From NCBI GenBank assembly GCA_900074885.1, contig FJUW01000061.1:214130-278129 (forward strand): a stretch of DNA of 64,000 bases. The letters are read 5' to 3'. Shown piece after piece: positions 10,802 to 22,404 of this stretch. The notes beneath the pieces were generated by a model. The model ran no database searches and was not told where the DNA came from. It saw nothing but the letters and a program-made list of their open reading frames with translations. The stretch comes from Rhynchosporium graminicola (Eukaryota > Ascomycota > Leotiomycetes > Helotiales > Ploettnerulaceae). The translations under genes and the position numbers were made by a program. Position 1 is the first letter of the stretch; each line of letters starts with the position of its first letter.

Positions 10802-13328
10802 TCACACCATATCGAACTTCGTCATATCCGTCTCAAACATGGGTATCACACCCGAACTATTCGCCAGATAATTATCAAACAATAGAGACATATTATCCGG
10901 ATTGTCCAGCTGCAAAGACGACCAGTCTTCCGGCATCGTTGTCGACCAATCCGTATCCATCATCCCCGGCATCGCATTCTCCTGAATCCCACTCGGCACG
11001 AATGTCGATGTCTCGGGCCGCTGAAAGTTTGCATGAGGCGCCGGAGGACCACTACTCATGATGTGCTCGACACACGATTTAGCTCCTTGCAGAAGGATCT
11101 TGCATATGCTGAGAAGCTTCTTGGCGCCAGGCGCGAGAACGGATGCTCTTTCTAGACTGTCGACTACTCTGTCAAGGAGGTGCATGTCGGCTTCGTTGGT
11201 GTCTAAGATTGCTGTCCCGAGCACTACAATGAATGGTGTAAATGGACAAATTGAGAGATTCCTTCTTGCTGTTAGCATCTTGGAGACAAATTTTGAGGAG
11301 GAAGACTCACCAATCTATGTACATTCTAATTTGATTTTCCGATCGACTTAGAATTTTTTCGCAAAGTGCTTCGTGTACTTCCAGTGTTTCCCGCGCGACG
11401 GCGATGCACTCGTCAGAAAAACGTAGAGGATGAGCCGGTTTTTGAGATGGTATCGCGCGGTATATTAAAGTCAGATTCGCCAAGATTGTGATTTCAGTAT
11501 TCGTCAGAGCTTCTCTTTCGGCCTGGGTCGTCTTACTTAAAATCGTCTGCGATAAAGTCAAATTAGTGAAAAGAAGCGCGATGAAAGAGGTAAAGAGACC
11601 TTCAGTCTGTCTCGAAGTTGGTGGAACTCCGATGCAATAAGCCTCGCACTCGATGCTCTTCTTTCGGCGCTGTCTTGTTGACCCTTTGCAGAGTACAACT
11701 TTTCGTATATACTGCCTTGTGCTCTTGCCATGTCGAACCAGAGGTAGAGTGCATCACGACCATGAATCTTCGGATATTGAGGATATCCTACCGAGATGTC
11801 GTAATCAGAGAAGTTTGGCGAGCGGCCGAAGTTCAATGATAGTGCCTTGTCCAAGATAAAAGTAAGCCAAAAGCATAGTTTCCGTCGAGTGATCTCTTCC
11901 GTATCCTCTGCGCTATCTTTCAGCCGATTCAATCCACTAGCAAGGCATAGCCGAGCCGCGAACGATATCAAATACCAGGCTTTGTTGTGGTCTGATTCAG
12001 CCATTGCGCATTCGACCTGATGAGATGCTACGTTAGCCATCTGAAACCCATCAGGATATCTGAAAACCCACGCCAAAGAGGAGGGACTCTATATTTGAGA
12101 TTTTGGGCTCGAGAAAAATGCTTAGCTTTGTAATTGTTACGGAGACATTGTTCGAGCACATCTTAACAGCCTCTGAAGCAGTTGCGATATCAAGACCGTG
12201 TGCTTCAAGCTGACCAGCGTTTGGAAGGCCAAGAATTGCCACAAGCCCGCCATTGGCAATGATGAAATCCGAGGCGGAATATCCATTGACAGGAAAGTAG
12301 ATTCTTTGGCATGTCTCTCGAAGACGCCGTACATCTCCGAATGGGGAGCACAACATGAAACCAGGAGGGACGACTCCACACTCCTCACCATTAAATGAGG
12401 CGGAGAACATGGAACGATGCGCACATTCTATAATTCGCAATGCTTTAAGTACCGTTTGCACTGGAGGCATGGGCAGATCGGTTGTAAAATTGACATCATA
12501 ATTCTCCGTGCTATCGTTGTGGAGTCCACGGAGAGACTTCAAACTGGATGTGACGTCTTGGCCATGCCCTGCCGGGGAATCTTGAAGTGCAATATCTAAG
12601 ATTTGCCCGGTTTCCTACAGAAGCGTAAATATACTTAGCAGTGGTCACATGGAGATTGTATCAGGAGAAGAACAAAGATGCATCTCAATAATATATCAAG
12701 ACCTCCAGTAAAAGGTGGCTCCCGCGTCACCTACATGCGAGTGGACTTCGAAAGATGACTCTCCCAGATAGGGCGGATCGTCTGATGATACCACATTCTT
12801 CTCAGAGGCAGATTTTAGAGTCGCTACCGGTGACAGATTTGGCTTCTTATTGCCGATTTCCCGGTTGACTTTTGGAGATGAGACTTCTGCCTTCTGCTTG
12901 GCCAAGCTGTCAATGGAAAGTTGTAATTGAGCTAATTGCTCATTAATCTTAGATAATTGGTCGTCACTGCATAGAGTTTTGATTAGTCGTCATGTTTAAT
13001 TGAGTAGGTTTTTGGGTCGTCATGATCGAACACTTACACTCGAGCAGATAAAATAGCTCTTTGTCGTCTTTGCTGGGACGGTCGAGGAGCCGTCCAACAT
13101 GGTATATTCGAGGAACGGCATGCTGAGCAGGGGTCTAGTTTATCACATCGTACCTATTTCCCGTCAATATAGTTGGGAAAGATCCATGTTTCCATTTTGC
13201 CTTGCCTTCCTTGTTTTGCATGCCTCGCATGCTCTCAAACGTGTAGTGATAATGGAGTGGTCGTGCTCGTGGTCGTGCTCATTGTCTGGGCCATCCGGTC
13301 CGCTGTTATTATCATCTTCGCCGCTCAT
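10802..13328 (-). CDS. Zn2Cys6 transcription factor with fungal trans (MHR) domain, 707 aa
   Basis: Seven exons: 13328-13206, 13153-13038, 12966-12735, 12614-12147, 12088-11600, 11546-11311, 11261-10802. The zinc cluster has cysteines at 34, 37, 44, 50, 53 and 60 (CX2CX6CX5CX2CX6C). The first intron (13154-13205) splits it and begins with GC (GCAAGG...AATAG). A linker with EQLAQLQLSIDSLAKQ is followed by the regulatory middle domain (AWYLISFAARLCLASGLNRL, later CPFTPFIVV). The C-terminus is acidic and Asp/Asn/Met-rich, as in activation regions. It is transcribed away from the ABC transporter at 13738 across 409 bp, so control of that pump is a natural guess. The start could also be the ATG at 13376. 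Confidence 0.85.
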
Positions 13329-13737
13329 CTCGTGATCGGAATCTTGCGTAGATAGAAAGAAGGTTACGGAAAACACACAACCCGTGGGAAATTCGGAGCA
13401 ATTGACCTACTTCTGTATTGTGTTGATCGAAGGTTGTGGGCATGGAGAGAAAATAGACATGCGGTATGCGCGGATCCCGAAATCCCCGTTATGCCCAGGC
13501 CGAGTCACTAGTGCATTCTGCCAGGCTCTTCTCGACTTAAGCCACCATGCTGCGAGCGAATGTCTTGGAGATTAAACTAGGGGCATAGTACCAACCCCGA
13601 CACTAAGATTGTCAGCGGGATTTTGGAAATCCGTAACATCTCCTCATAACAAAGAGATATAAGTACTCTTACTGTACATGGAACATTTCACAAAAAGTTG
13701 TTATATCCGTCCACAACAATCGATTTGTTGACATTTC
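13329..13737. promoter_or_regulatory. shared divergent promoter of the Zn2Cys6 regulator and the ABC transporter
   Basis: 409 bp between two divergent start codons. It contains CGGATCCCG at 13471-13479 (CGG-N3-CCG, an inverted CGG pair as bound by Zn2Cys6 dimers), with another CGG at 13462-13464. Binding is inference. Confidence 0.45.
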
Positions 13738-16700
13738 ATGGTCATGGAGGAAAAGACGCTCGTTACGCCACCATCTCGAGACGAGTCTCCACCGTCTAAC
13801 ATTGACAGCGACGAGACAGGAGCTGTAGCGCAAGAAGCAGGCGGGTCCTTCAAAGACTTTGTCCGGATTTTCCAATACGCAGACCGACTATCATGGTTCA
13901 TTAACATCATCTCATTCATTACGTCGATTGGGGCCGGAGTTGCATTACCTCTGATGAGCCTCGTTTTTGGAGATGCGATTGGAGACTTCAACAATTTTGC
14001 CGATATTGACCGTCAGGCTTTCAATAGTTCGGTTCTCAATTCTGTGTAAGTCTCCAAACAAACGCATTATATTGTATAAAAATACTTGAGCTAACCAATC
14101 AGAAAATTGTTTGTTTACCTGTTTGTCGGCAAGCTTGTCTTGTCCTATGTCTCTACCATCACAATTTGTATTTCTGCAACACGAACAACACGTGACCTCC
14201 GTCAAGACTTTCTCCGCCATACACTACGGAAAGAGATATGGCACTTCGATTTACAAGATGCTTCTTCTGTTGCCGTCCTTGTCACGACCAATGGTTCTCG
14301 CATCCACAAGGGTGTGGCCGATAAGCTTGCAGTCTTGATTCAGTACATGGCGATGTTCATTGCTGCATTTGTGGTGGCTCTTGCGGTTCAGTGGAAGTTG
14401 GCTCTCATCACGATGAGTGTCATCCCAGGAATGTTTGTGATTACCTTTGGCATCCTGACTTTCGATGCTCAGATTGAAGCTCGAGTCATGCGAACTTACT
14501 CAAGAGGAGGCTCAATCGCACAAGAAGCAATCTCTACCATTCGAACGATCCATGCATTCTGGGCACAGTCCAAATTGATCGCAAAGTACGACAGGTACCT
14601 CAAGGATGCACGGATCGAGGGAAATAAGAAGTCTATTCTATACGGCATTTTATTCTCCGCTGAGTACTTCTTTGTGTACTCAGGAACTGCACTCGCTTTC
14701 TGGCAAGGCTATCGGATGAATAAAAGCGGAGAGATTGCAGATGTAGGCACAGTATTCACAGTTGTCTTCTCGGTTCTTATCGCATCGACAGCTGTTTCCG
14801 CCATTGCTCCTCAATTCCAGACCTTCACGAATGCTGCGGCCGCAGCCTCGCAACTCTTTGAGCTGATCGATTCTCCTTCACAATTGGACCCACTTTCCGA
14901 GGACGGTCTCAAGCCAGAAGTTTGTGAAGGTCGACTGGAAGTTAGGGATTTGAAGTTTTCGTACCCATCAAGACCAGGCATTCAAGTTGTGAACGGTCTG
15001 AATCTCTCTGTTCCTGCTGGGAAGACTACAGCTCTTGTTGGCGCAAGTGGGTGCGGCAAGAGTACGTTGGTAGGTCTGCTGGAGCGATGGTACGAAAGAT
15101 CATCTGGTGAGATCTTGTTAGATGGTGTCGATATTACGAATATCAATACACGCTGGCTACGAAGTCAGATTGGGCTTGTTCAACAAGTAAGTATTTTTGG
15201 ACTCCAAAATATGGGTCTGCACTAACAATATGCCAGGAACCAGTTCTATTCCAAGGCACTGTCTTCCAGAATGTTGCCAATGGTTTTATGGACCATCAGA
15301 AACTTCTCCCGCGAGAGCAGCAAATGAAGCTGATCCAGGAGGCTTGCCAGACGAGCAATGCTCACGACTTCATCTCCGAACTCCCAGACGTGAGTACTTG
15401 TGCATCGGACAGAACGATTATTCTAACGAACTCTTAGGCATATGACACAGAAATTGGCGGAGCAGCTAGCTTACTATCTGGTGGACAGAAGCAGCGAGTC
15501 GCGATCGCTCGAAGTATAATCTCGAACCCGAAAATCTTACTTCTCGACGAAGCCACCAGCGCGCTTGATCCAAGAGCCGAAGGCATCGTACAAGCTGCGC
15601 TCGACAAAGTGTCTGCCGACAGGACCACCTTGTGTATTGCCCACAAGCTTTCCACGATCAAAAATGCTGACAATATCGCGGTCATTTCCTACGGACGTGT
15701 TGTGGAGCAAGGAACCCATGAACAGCTCATCGAGGCAGACGGTCATTATGCGAGATTAGTGGCTGCTCAGGATATTGGCGGTGGAAAAGATGATTCTGAC
15801 AAGGAATCTAGTGTAGACGAGAAGCAAGGTGATTCTGCCCTCGAACAGCAGACATCGCTCTACAGAACCCAGACACAAGCAAGCGTCGCTGCCATGGAAG
15901 AAGGTTCCGGGACGCTTAACTACTCGCTTTTGAGGTGCATTTTGTAAGTCAACCTGGCTAATTCCGTCTTTTTCCTTTATCCTTTGTCAACGACTTTTGA
16001 GTGCGTTCGGTCATACGATTTGCACAGCTGGTTAGCTAATAACTCTACAGCATTATGTTTAGAGAACAGAAAGCTCTCTATCCTCACCTCGCTACAAGCG
16101 TCGTGTGCGCCCTGGTTGCAGGTGGCACTTACCCAGGTCAAGCAATAATCTTTTCCCGGATTCTCAACGTCTTCAATATCAAAGACGCTGCCAAAGGCCA
16201 ATCCGAAGCTAACTTTTACGCTCTCATGTTCTTTGTTATCGCACTCGGCAACTTAGTTTCATACTTCATCATCGGATGGTTATGTAACTTGATTGGCCAA
16301 GGCGTCACCTACCGTTATAGGAAAGAAATGTTCACAGATATGCTAAAGCAGGATATGGAGTTCTTCAATCTCCCTGGCAATACAACCGGAGCTTTAACCT
16401 CGAAATTATCCTCCTTGCCTACACAATTGCAAGATTTGCTAAGCGCGAATATCCTTCTGATTTTCATCGTCTTCGTCAACGTCGTCTCAAGTTCAATTCT
16501 CGCGATCGCCTATGGATGGAAGCTCGGCTTGGTATTGGTCTTTGCCGGTCTCCCTCCCCTCCTCATCTCCGGCTATATCCGAATTCGTCTCGAAACAGCC
16601 CTGGAAAGACAAAACTCCGAAGGCTTCGCAGAAAGCGCCGGTTTAGCCAGCGAAGCCGTGCTAGCCATCAAGACCGTCTCCTCCTTAACCCTTGAATCCG

Positions 16701-17797
16701 ACATTCTCGACCGCTACAATACCATGCTAAGCAGCATCGTTGCCGTATCCATCAAATCCCTTGTCTGGACTATCGCCTGGTACGCGTTATCGCAATCCCT
16801 AGAATTCCTCGTCATGGCCCTCGGCTTCTGGTACGGCGCGCAACTCCTTCTGAGCGGCGAATACACTCTCGAGCAATTCTACGTGATTTTCGTCGGTGTT
16901 CTCTTTGCCGGTCAAGCAGCTGCCCAATTCTTCAGTTACACGACGAGTATTACCCAAGCCAGCGGAGCAGCAAACTACATCCTCTGGCTCCGCTCCCGCA
17001 AACCAATTATGCAAGAGACGGCCGAAAATCTTGACAAAGGACCAGGTGGCGACGGCGGCGAGATCGCGCTTGAGTCAATGAGTTTCCAATACCCTGGCCG
17101 AACGACCCGCGTCCTCAAAGATATCAGCATGAAGATCAAACACGGCGAGTTTGCTGCCTTTGTCGGTCCTTCGGGATGCGGCAAATCGACCATGGTGAAC
17201 CTCCTCGAACGCTTCTACGATCCCGTATCAGGCGAGATAAATTTCGCTGGTAATGCTATTAAATCCTACTCTCCGCGTCTTTACCGCCAGAATATCTCGC
17301 TTGTACAGCAAGAACCAACGCTCTACTCGGGTTCGGTATTCGAGAACGTCTCTTTAGGTCTCGAAGAAGTAGCTAGCGAAGCACAAATCGTTGAAGCGTG
17401 TCGCCAAGCTAATGCTTTAGAATTCATCGAGTCCCTTCCAGAAGGTTTCCAAACCGCCTGTGGGAATCGCGGATTACAGTTTTCAGGTGGTCAGAAACAG
17501 CGAATCGCTATTGCTCGAGCTCTTATCCGCAAACCGAAGTTGCTACTGCTCGACGAGGCGACGAGTGCGTTGGATACACAGAGTGAGAGGATCGTGCAGG
17601 AGGCGTTAGATCATGCGAAAGAGGGGAGAACAACGATTGCGGTTGCGCATCGCCTGAGTACGATTAAGCATGCGGATGTTATTTTCGTGTTTGGGGATGG
17701 GAGGGTGGTGGAGAGTGGGACGCATGCGGAGTTGTTAGCGAGGAAAGGGAGGTATTTTGATATGTGCCTTGCGCAGAGTTTGGATAAACAGGTTTGA
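13738..17797 (+). CDS. ABC multidrug transporter, ABCB (MDR) full-size, 1265 aa
   Basis: Five exons: 13738-14045, 14103-15186, 15237-15389, 15438-15943, 16051-17797. The frame is continuous, with GTAAGT/GTGAGT donors. Layout is TMD-NBD-TMD-NBD, as in P-glycoprotein-type exporters. The first NBD has Walker [10 protein letters not shown] near residue 416, the signature LSGGQKQR near 527 and Walker [13 protein letters not shown] near 549. The second NBD has GPSGCGKST near 1056, FSGGQKQR near 1160 and [12 protein letters not shown] near 1181. All key residues are present, so both ATP sites look competent. The linker (about 640-690) is acidic and Ser-rich. The family exports hydrophobic drugs or metabolites through the plasma membrane; the substrate is unknown. 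The start could be the second ATG at 13744. Confidence 0.92.
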
Positions 17798-18420
17798 GTT
17801 CTCTTGTTTATTTCGTTTATCCTGGAAGCATGTTTGATAATGCATTTTATATAGATGCAAGAAAAGAAAAGGATGAACAAATTAATAGACACTTTTCTAA
17901 TGACTAAGTAATTGATAAGTGAGAGTACGGATTTAATAGGCTGCGACGTTTTCATGCCGGTGACCAGGATTGAGTATGAACACGATTAAATCTGAAGATA
18001 TTACTTTCATGTTCCAAAGACGTGATATACGTCGCCAAGAACAAGGGAACCGTCGAACTTATAAAACCTAAAGCAGAGATATTTTAGAACATTCTAAGCG
18101 AGTGCCAAAGCGGCAGTCAGTTGAAGGTAAACAAGCGCGTTTTTCGCCCTCGTCTGCGCCCACTCATGATAGTGCCGCACAAGAGGCCCAGGCCCTCGAG
18201 CTGCCTTTAAAATGTTCAAGTATACAACTAGGATGCGGTTATTAGTGATTTACAAATTTCGCACTACACAGCCCCTCGAGAGTCTTATAACTACTCCAGG
18301 ACCGATGCATCATGCTCATCTAAGTCCTGACTTCTTCTCACACTTAGATCTCACAAGAGCTCAAGTCCCGAGACTTCAACTTCCACTATAAAAAAAACAC
18401 CTCCACCACCCCCCAAACAC
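17798..18420. other. intergenic, convergent 3' ends
   Basis: Lies between the ABC transporter stop and the stop of the reverse-strand P-loop gene. No supported ORF; presumably the two 3' untranslated regions. Confidence 0.5.
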
Positions 18421-19320
18421 TTAAACAACATCAATCACAATTTCCCCCTCTCCAACCGGCCATTCGAAGCCCCTCAGAAAAACTCTCAACAACTCCCTAC
18501 TAACAGGCATCCCTTCTCTCCCCCCCTCCTTCTCACCTCTCTCCCTCTCAGCCAATTCCCTTTCCCTCCCCAGAATCCTCTCCCAAAGCACCCCTTCCAT
18601 CTCCTCCTTCCCACCCCTCGGTTTAAAAACAATCAACACAGTCTCCCACCGCCCCCCACCAAACCTTTCAACCATCTCACGATAGAAATCTCGATCTTCC
18701 CTACAATAAAAACTGAGATCTAAAACGACATCTCTCATTCTTTTACTTCCATGCTCACCCTCACCCTGATCCCCATAATCTCCTTCTATACCCACACCAC
18801 CACCACCCTCCTCAACCCCATTTCCACATTCTCTAAGAGCTCGCAGCGGATTACCATGTCGTAACAACCTTTCCATTTCCCCCTTAACAAAACCCTCGGC
18901 TTCATCTTGCAGTTGCTCTAGGTTTCCAGATGGGTAATCTTCGCTGAAGGTGCCGTGGTTTTGGAGGATGTAGGCGTCGATACTTAGACGCGTGAAGTTA
19001 TGCTGCGTTTCTAGATTGCGGGCGAGGGTTGATTTGCCGGATCCTTTTTTGTTGCGAGGGTTAGATCTTGTGGTTGTGGTTTTGAAGAGGGGAAGATAGA
19101 GGAAGAGGGAGGGGGATAACGTACCAGCAATACCACATGTCATGACCACGATTCCTTTCCCTTGTTTCTGCATCTCGTTGATTGCTTCTAGAACTGGTGA
19201 CGGAATCGGGTATCCGGTTTTGGTATCGACACTATGTCCATATAGAGCTGGATCTGGACCTAGATGTAGATCCATTCCAGGATTTGAAGACGGTAATGAA
19301 GGATGTGGTGATATGGACAT
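18421..19320 (-). CDS. P-loop kinase-like protein (AAA_33 type), 272 aa
   Basis: Two exons (19320-19125 and 19043-18421). The 81-bp intron (19044-19124, GTACGT...AAAAAAG) falls inside the Walker A motif: splicing joins GIAG to SGKSTLARNL. Downstream come SIDAYILQNHGTF, DLSFYCREDRDFYREMVERF and VLIVFKPRGG, the layout of small ATP-dependent kinases of the AAA_33/zeta-like group that phosphorylate small molecules or nucleotides. The middle and C-terminus have low-complexity Gly/Glu/Arg stretches (GNGVEEGGGGVG). The substrate cannot be told from sequence. Confidence 0.75.
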   Translation of the reverse strand: MSISPHPSLPSSNPGMDLHLGPDPALYGHSVDTKTGYPIPSPVLEAINEMQKQGKGIVVMTCGIAGTLSPSLFLYLPLFKTTTTRSNPRNKKGSGKSTLARNLETQHNFTRLSIDAYILQNHGTFSEDYPSGNLEQLQDEAEGFVKGEMERLLRHGNPLRALRECGNGVEEGGGGVGIEGDYGDQGEGEHGSKRMRDVVLDLSFYCREDRDFYREMVERFGGGRWETVLIVFKPRGGKEEMEGVLWERILGRERELAERERGEKEGGREGMPVSRELLRVFLRGFEWPVGEGEIVIDVV

Positions 19321-20211
19321 TTCACAGAATGTGAAGTGAGAACAGCTGGGTGAATTGCTGAGATATTTGATAGCGCTTGGTAGGATTTTACAATGTCAAC
19401 ATATTTTTTTGGCGGGATGTATTATTAAGGTCTTGTTTGGGATCCCGGTGCTCGCGACCACTGCCGTTTATAAGCTGAGACTGTCAAACCCGAGTTCTGA
19501 GTCACAACCCAGGGTTGACAACCGAATGCCAAGAAGACAAACATCGTTACACAAATGCCCTGATCGTTCTGATCATGCGCAATGGACCTTACCATTTGCT
19601 TCACAGAAGATCTTAAGTTCTGCAATTTTGGTTCACAAGTTGGTGGTGGATGGAATGAAACATATGATGGTTGTAGTAGTATTCATTCTGCTTGTATCTA
19701 TCTGCGTCTGGTCTAAGTCTTAAAGTGGGTCGATTCTTGGAAACGGCAAGGGAAAAAAACGATTATTCCATTAGCTCCTCTATTTGAAGCTAGAAAACAG
19801 CCAGAGAGAGGTGCGGAGATCTGAACTCTCAATTTTACACTTTCCCAAATGGAAAGTGTTATTTGATTTGATTAAATTGATTTGGTTCGAATTCTGATCC
19901 CTCAATTCTCAAACAATCCTTCTGTCTGAACCTCACTCTGCGAGATCATGGTCGACCTCCATCTCGCCGTCCATGTTGCTACCATTATATCTCGCAGAGA
20001 CTTCCTTAGCATCTCAGCCCGAAGAGTATGCCATCTTGTATCACCTGCTCAGCTGCTTGTCCCCTATGGCGCCGCGTCGAATAGGAGCTTTTCGTTATCA
20101 ACCCTAAAGTCCCTCTCACTAACTCCACGCCCGCCAGATTGGATCTGGGGTCTGCCTAGAGCTTCAAGAAACTTCTGGCACCTCAACATACGGCAACTAA
20201 GGCTAGTTTTA
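19321..20211. other. intergenic
   Basis: Upstream region of the P-loop gene and 3' side of the kinase gene. Forward ORFs at 19355-19723 and 19948-20229 show no recognisable domain or splice context and are probably chance. Confidence 0.4.
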
Positions 20212-21706
20212 CTACTCTACAGGGCCTAGGAGCCAAGGGTCTTCTAGTAGCTCAGAGGCCGTTGCTCTGGACTCTGGCGTCCATCTAACCATTTTGCGGA
20301 CGAAGTCGAGGAAGTCTTTTTTATTAACGGACTCGAGATTCCTCTCGGATTCTTCCCAAGACACTGAAGGTACAGGATTCAGACACTTCCACTTCCCTGA
20401 TTTATGCATGTTAGGTTAGTGGACATGAAGATATATGTATATATCGTTAGGATCAAGTACTCACCTTGATCATCGAAGTAAACGGAGCTATACTCGCTTC
20501 GCTGGAGGAACTCCAGAGGAGGGGGTCCTAAAAGACCAACTATACTAGCAAGATGGAAGCGATTTCCATACTTGCCAGTGTCGGGATCCAGCCCATCGAA
20601 CAATCGTCTGTTCTCAAACATGTCCCAAACCTACAAGCCCTCATTAGTGTCACGCTATTAGCCAAAGAGGGGAAGTCTCGCACCATGACTCCAATGTTCC
20701 ATTTATCTACACCATAGGTCCAGGGCATCTCTAGAATAACTTCAGGAGCTCGGTAAGGATCCGGCTGGATATCATGGCAGTGCTCGACCTGTCCATTTCG
20801 GGCGAGGGAGAAGTCGCATAGGATAGGGCGGCCAAACGTCTTGGGAATACCGAAATTGACGCTTCTGTAAAGATTGTACCCATTTACAGTTTTACACAAG
20901 CTCGATGCTGCTATTTCCTTTCTATCAAGCTGTTCCACGATCGACGAGTCGACTAAACGCAGCAAGATGTTTTCTTCTTTAATATCTAGCACTCGGTTAA
21001 TGCTTCCAAGAGTATAGTGATAGAAAGCGACCTAACCTGTGTGAATGATATGGCACTCGCTATGCAAGAAATCCAATGCGAGCAGCAAATGGATCAAAAT
21101 TTGCTTGAGCATTGCCTCGGGGAGTTTGCGATCAGAGCGAGCGTATCGGAGGCTCAATATATCGTTGGAAAGAAGATCGTGAACTAAACATTGATGAAGT
21201 TTTCCAGCTCTGCTCCTGGTGAAGAAGGAATCTTGAATAGTGCGGACATATATCCTGCCAGGATGATCAGGATTCCCCGCAGTGCTAAGGTGTTTGTATA
21301 TAGCAGCTTCGTTGTCGAATTCATCTTCTGAAACTAGATCATGGGCATATATTTTCAATGCCGCATATTTACTCGTGCTGTATATCTGGTTAATGCTGGG
21401 TGGGGACTGCGCTCCATGCTCTTCGGATTTCACTTACACTAGATCATGACAGCACCAAATAGTGCTTGCTGACCCGAAACCAAGTTTGGCCACGACCTTA
21501 TACTTTTGATTGATGACTTCGCCCAAGGTCATCGGGTAGAACTTTTCCAGGCTTGCCTCTGCCTCTTCTTCAAACAGAGTAGCCGAGGATGACTTGGAGC
21601 GCGATGTGACATGGCCTGCGCTACATAAGAAGGGAAATGAATTACGCCGGGATCCATTCCATACTGGCGTGCGCAGCTGCAAGAATATGCACCGACGAGA
21701 AAACAT
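20212..21706 (-). CDS. SRPK-like serine/threonine protein kinase, 420 aa
   Basis: Five exons: 21706-21438, 21377-21037, 20985-20684, 20630-20465, 20396-20212. It has a Gly-rich loop ([15 protein letters not shown]), the ATP lysine in YAALKIY, catalytic loop HTDIKEEN near residue 202, DFS in place of DFG, and [13 protein letters not shown] instead of HRDLK is the SRPK hallmark. The large insert between lobes seen in true SRPKs is short here. The family phosphorylates SR-type splicing factors, and ascomycetes carry many divergent paralogues. The N-terminus ([19 protein letters not shown]) is basic and hydroxylated, resembling a mitochondrial presequence. The ATG at 21706 is the first in frame. 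Confidence 0.85.
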
Positions 21707-22404
21707 GGGAACACGAGATTCTGATAATGGCAAAGGGGAATACCGGACATCGTCAAATACCTAGGTAAGCACCGCACCAACTGTAGAGCGCTGGAAGAAA
21801 CCTACACCTACTACTGTAGTGGTCTGTGCGCTAGTACCCCACGCGAGTTGTGACACCGTGAACCATCACAGGTAGGTAGTACCGATCGTACTTCTACAAA
21901 ATCGAGTCAAGGAAGAGGATAGAAAACAGAAAAACCACCAAGCTTATTTAGTTTCTATTCGTTAATCATCACATACATGCATCGTAATGTACATCCATCT
22001 TCCCGCGTCTCTCTTTCCAGCCTAGTCCAATCTACTCGATCATGCGTTCAATAGGCAAGCGTCGTGGACTTTCTCCAGCGAATCTTGACAGTTCGCTGCT
22101 CTTCCATGTATCCGCCCGGTCCAAATTACTACTAGGCTGTACAGGCAGATGAACATTTTCCACTCTAACAGACGGAAATCAAGGTGTAGCCAAAAGAAAA
22201 CGAATTCCAGCTTTCCGAACACCGATGTGATGCCACCCACCCGAACCATACCAGACCCTATCAGATCGACAAAAAACGCTCAAAACGCCGACCTTCAATG
22301 CCCAATGTACTTAGTAAATTTGTACACACAATATGCAGGCATCAATCAACCGCGATCGCTTAAAGCTATCTGGGCGTTCAAAGCTCTCCCCTTTCGTCAC
22401 AGTC
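21707..22404. other. intergenic
   Basis: Between the start of the SRPK-like gene and the stop of the large RhoGEF gene, both on the reverse strand. No supported coding sequence. The part next to 21706 should hold the kinase promoter. Confidence 0.45.

Noticed and set aside
11618..12599. Forward-strand ORFs opposite the first regulator gene
   Set aside because: They are shadows of reverse-strand exons that carry a clear fungal trans domain.
13164..13376. Zinc cluster that appears to lack its third cysteine and to end at a stop
   Set aside because: A GC-AG intron at 13154-13205 restores all six cysteines, so the gene need not be a pseudogene.
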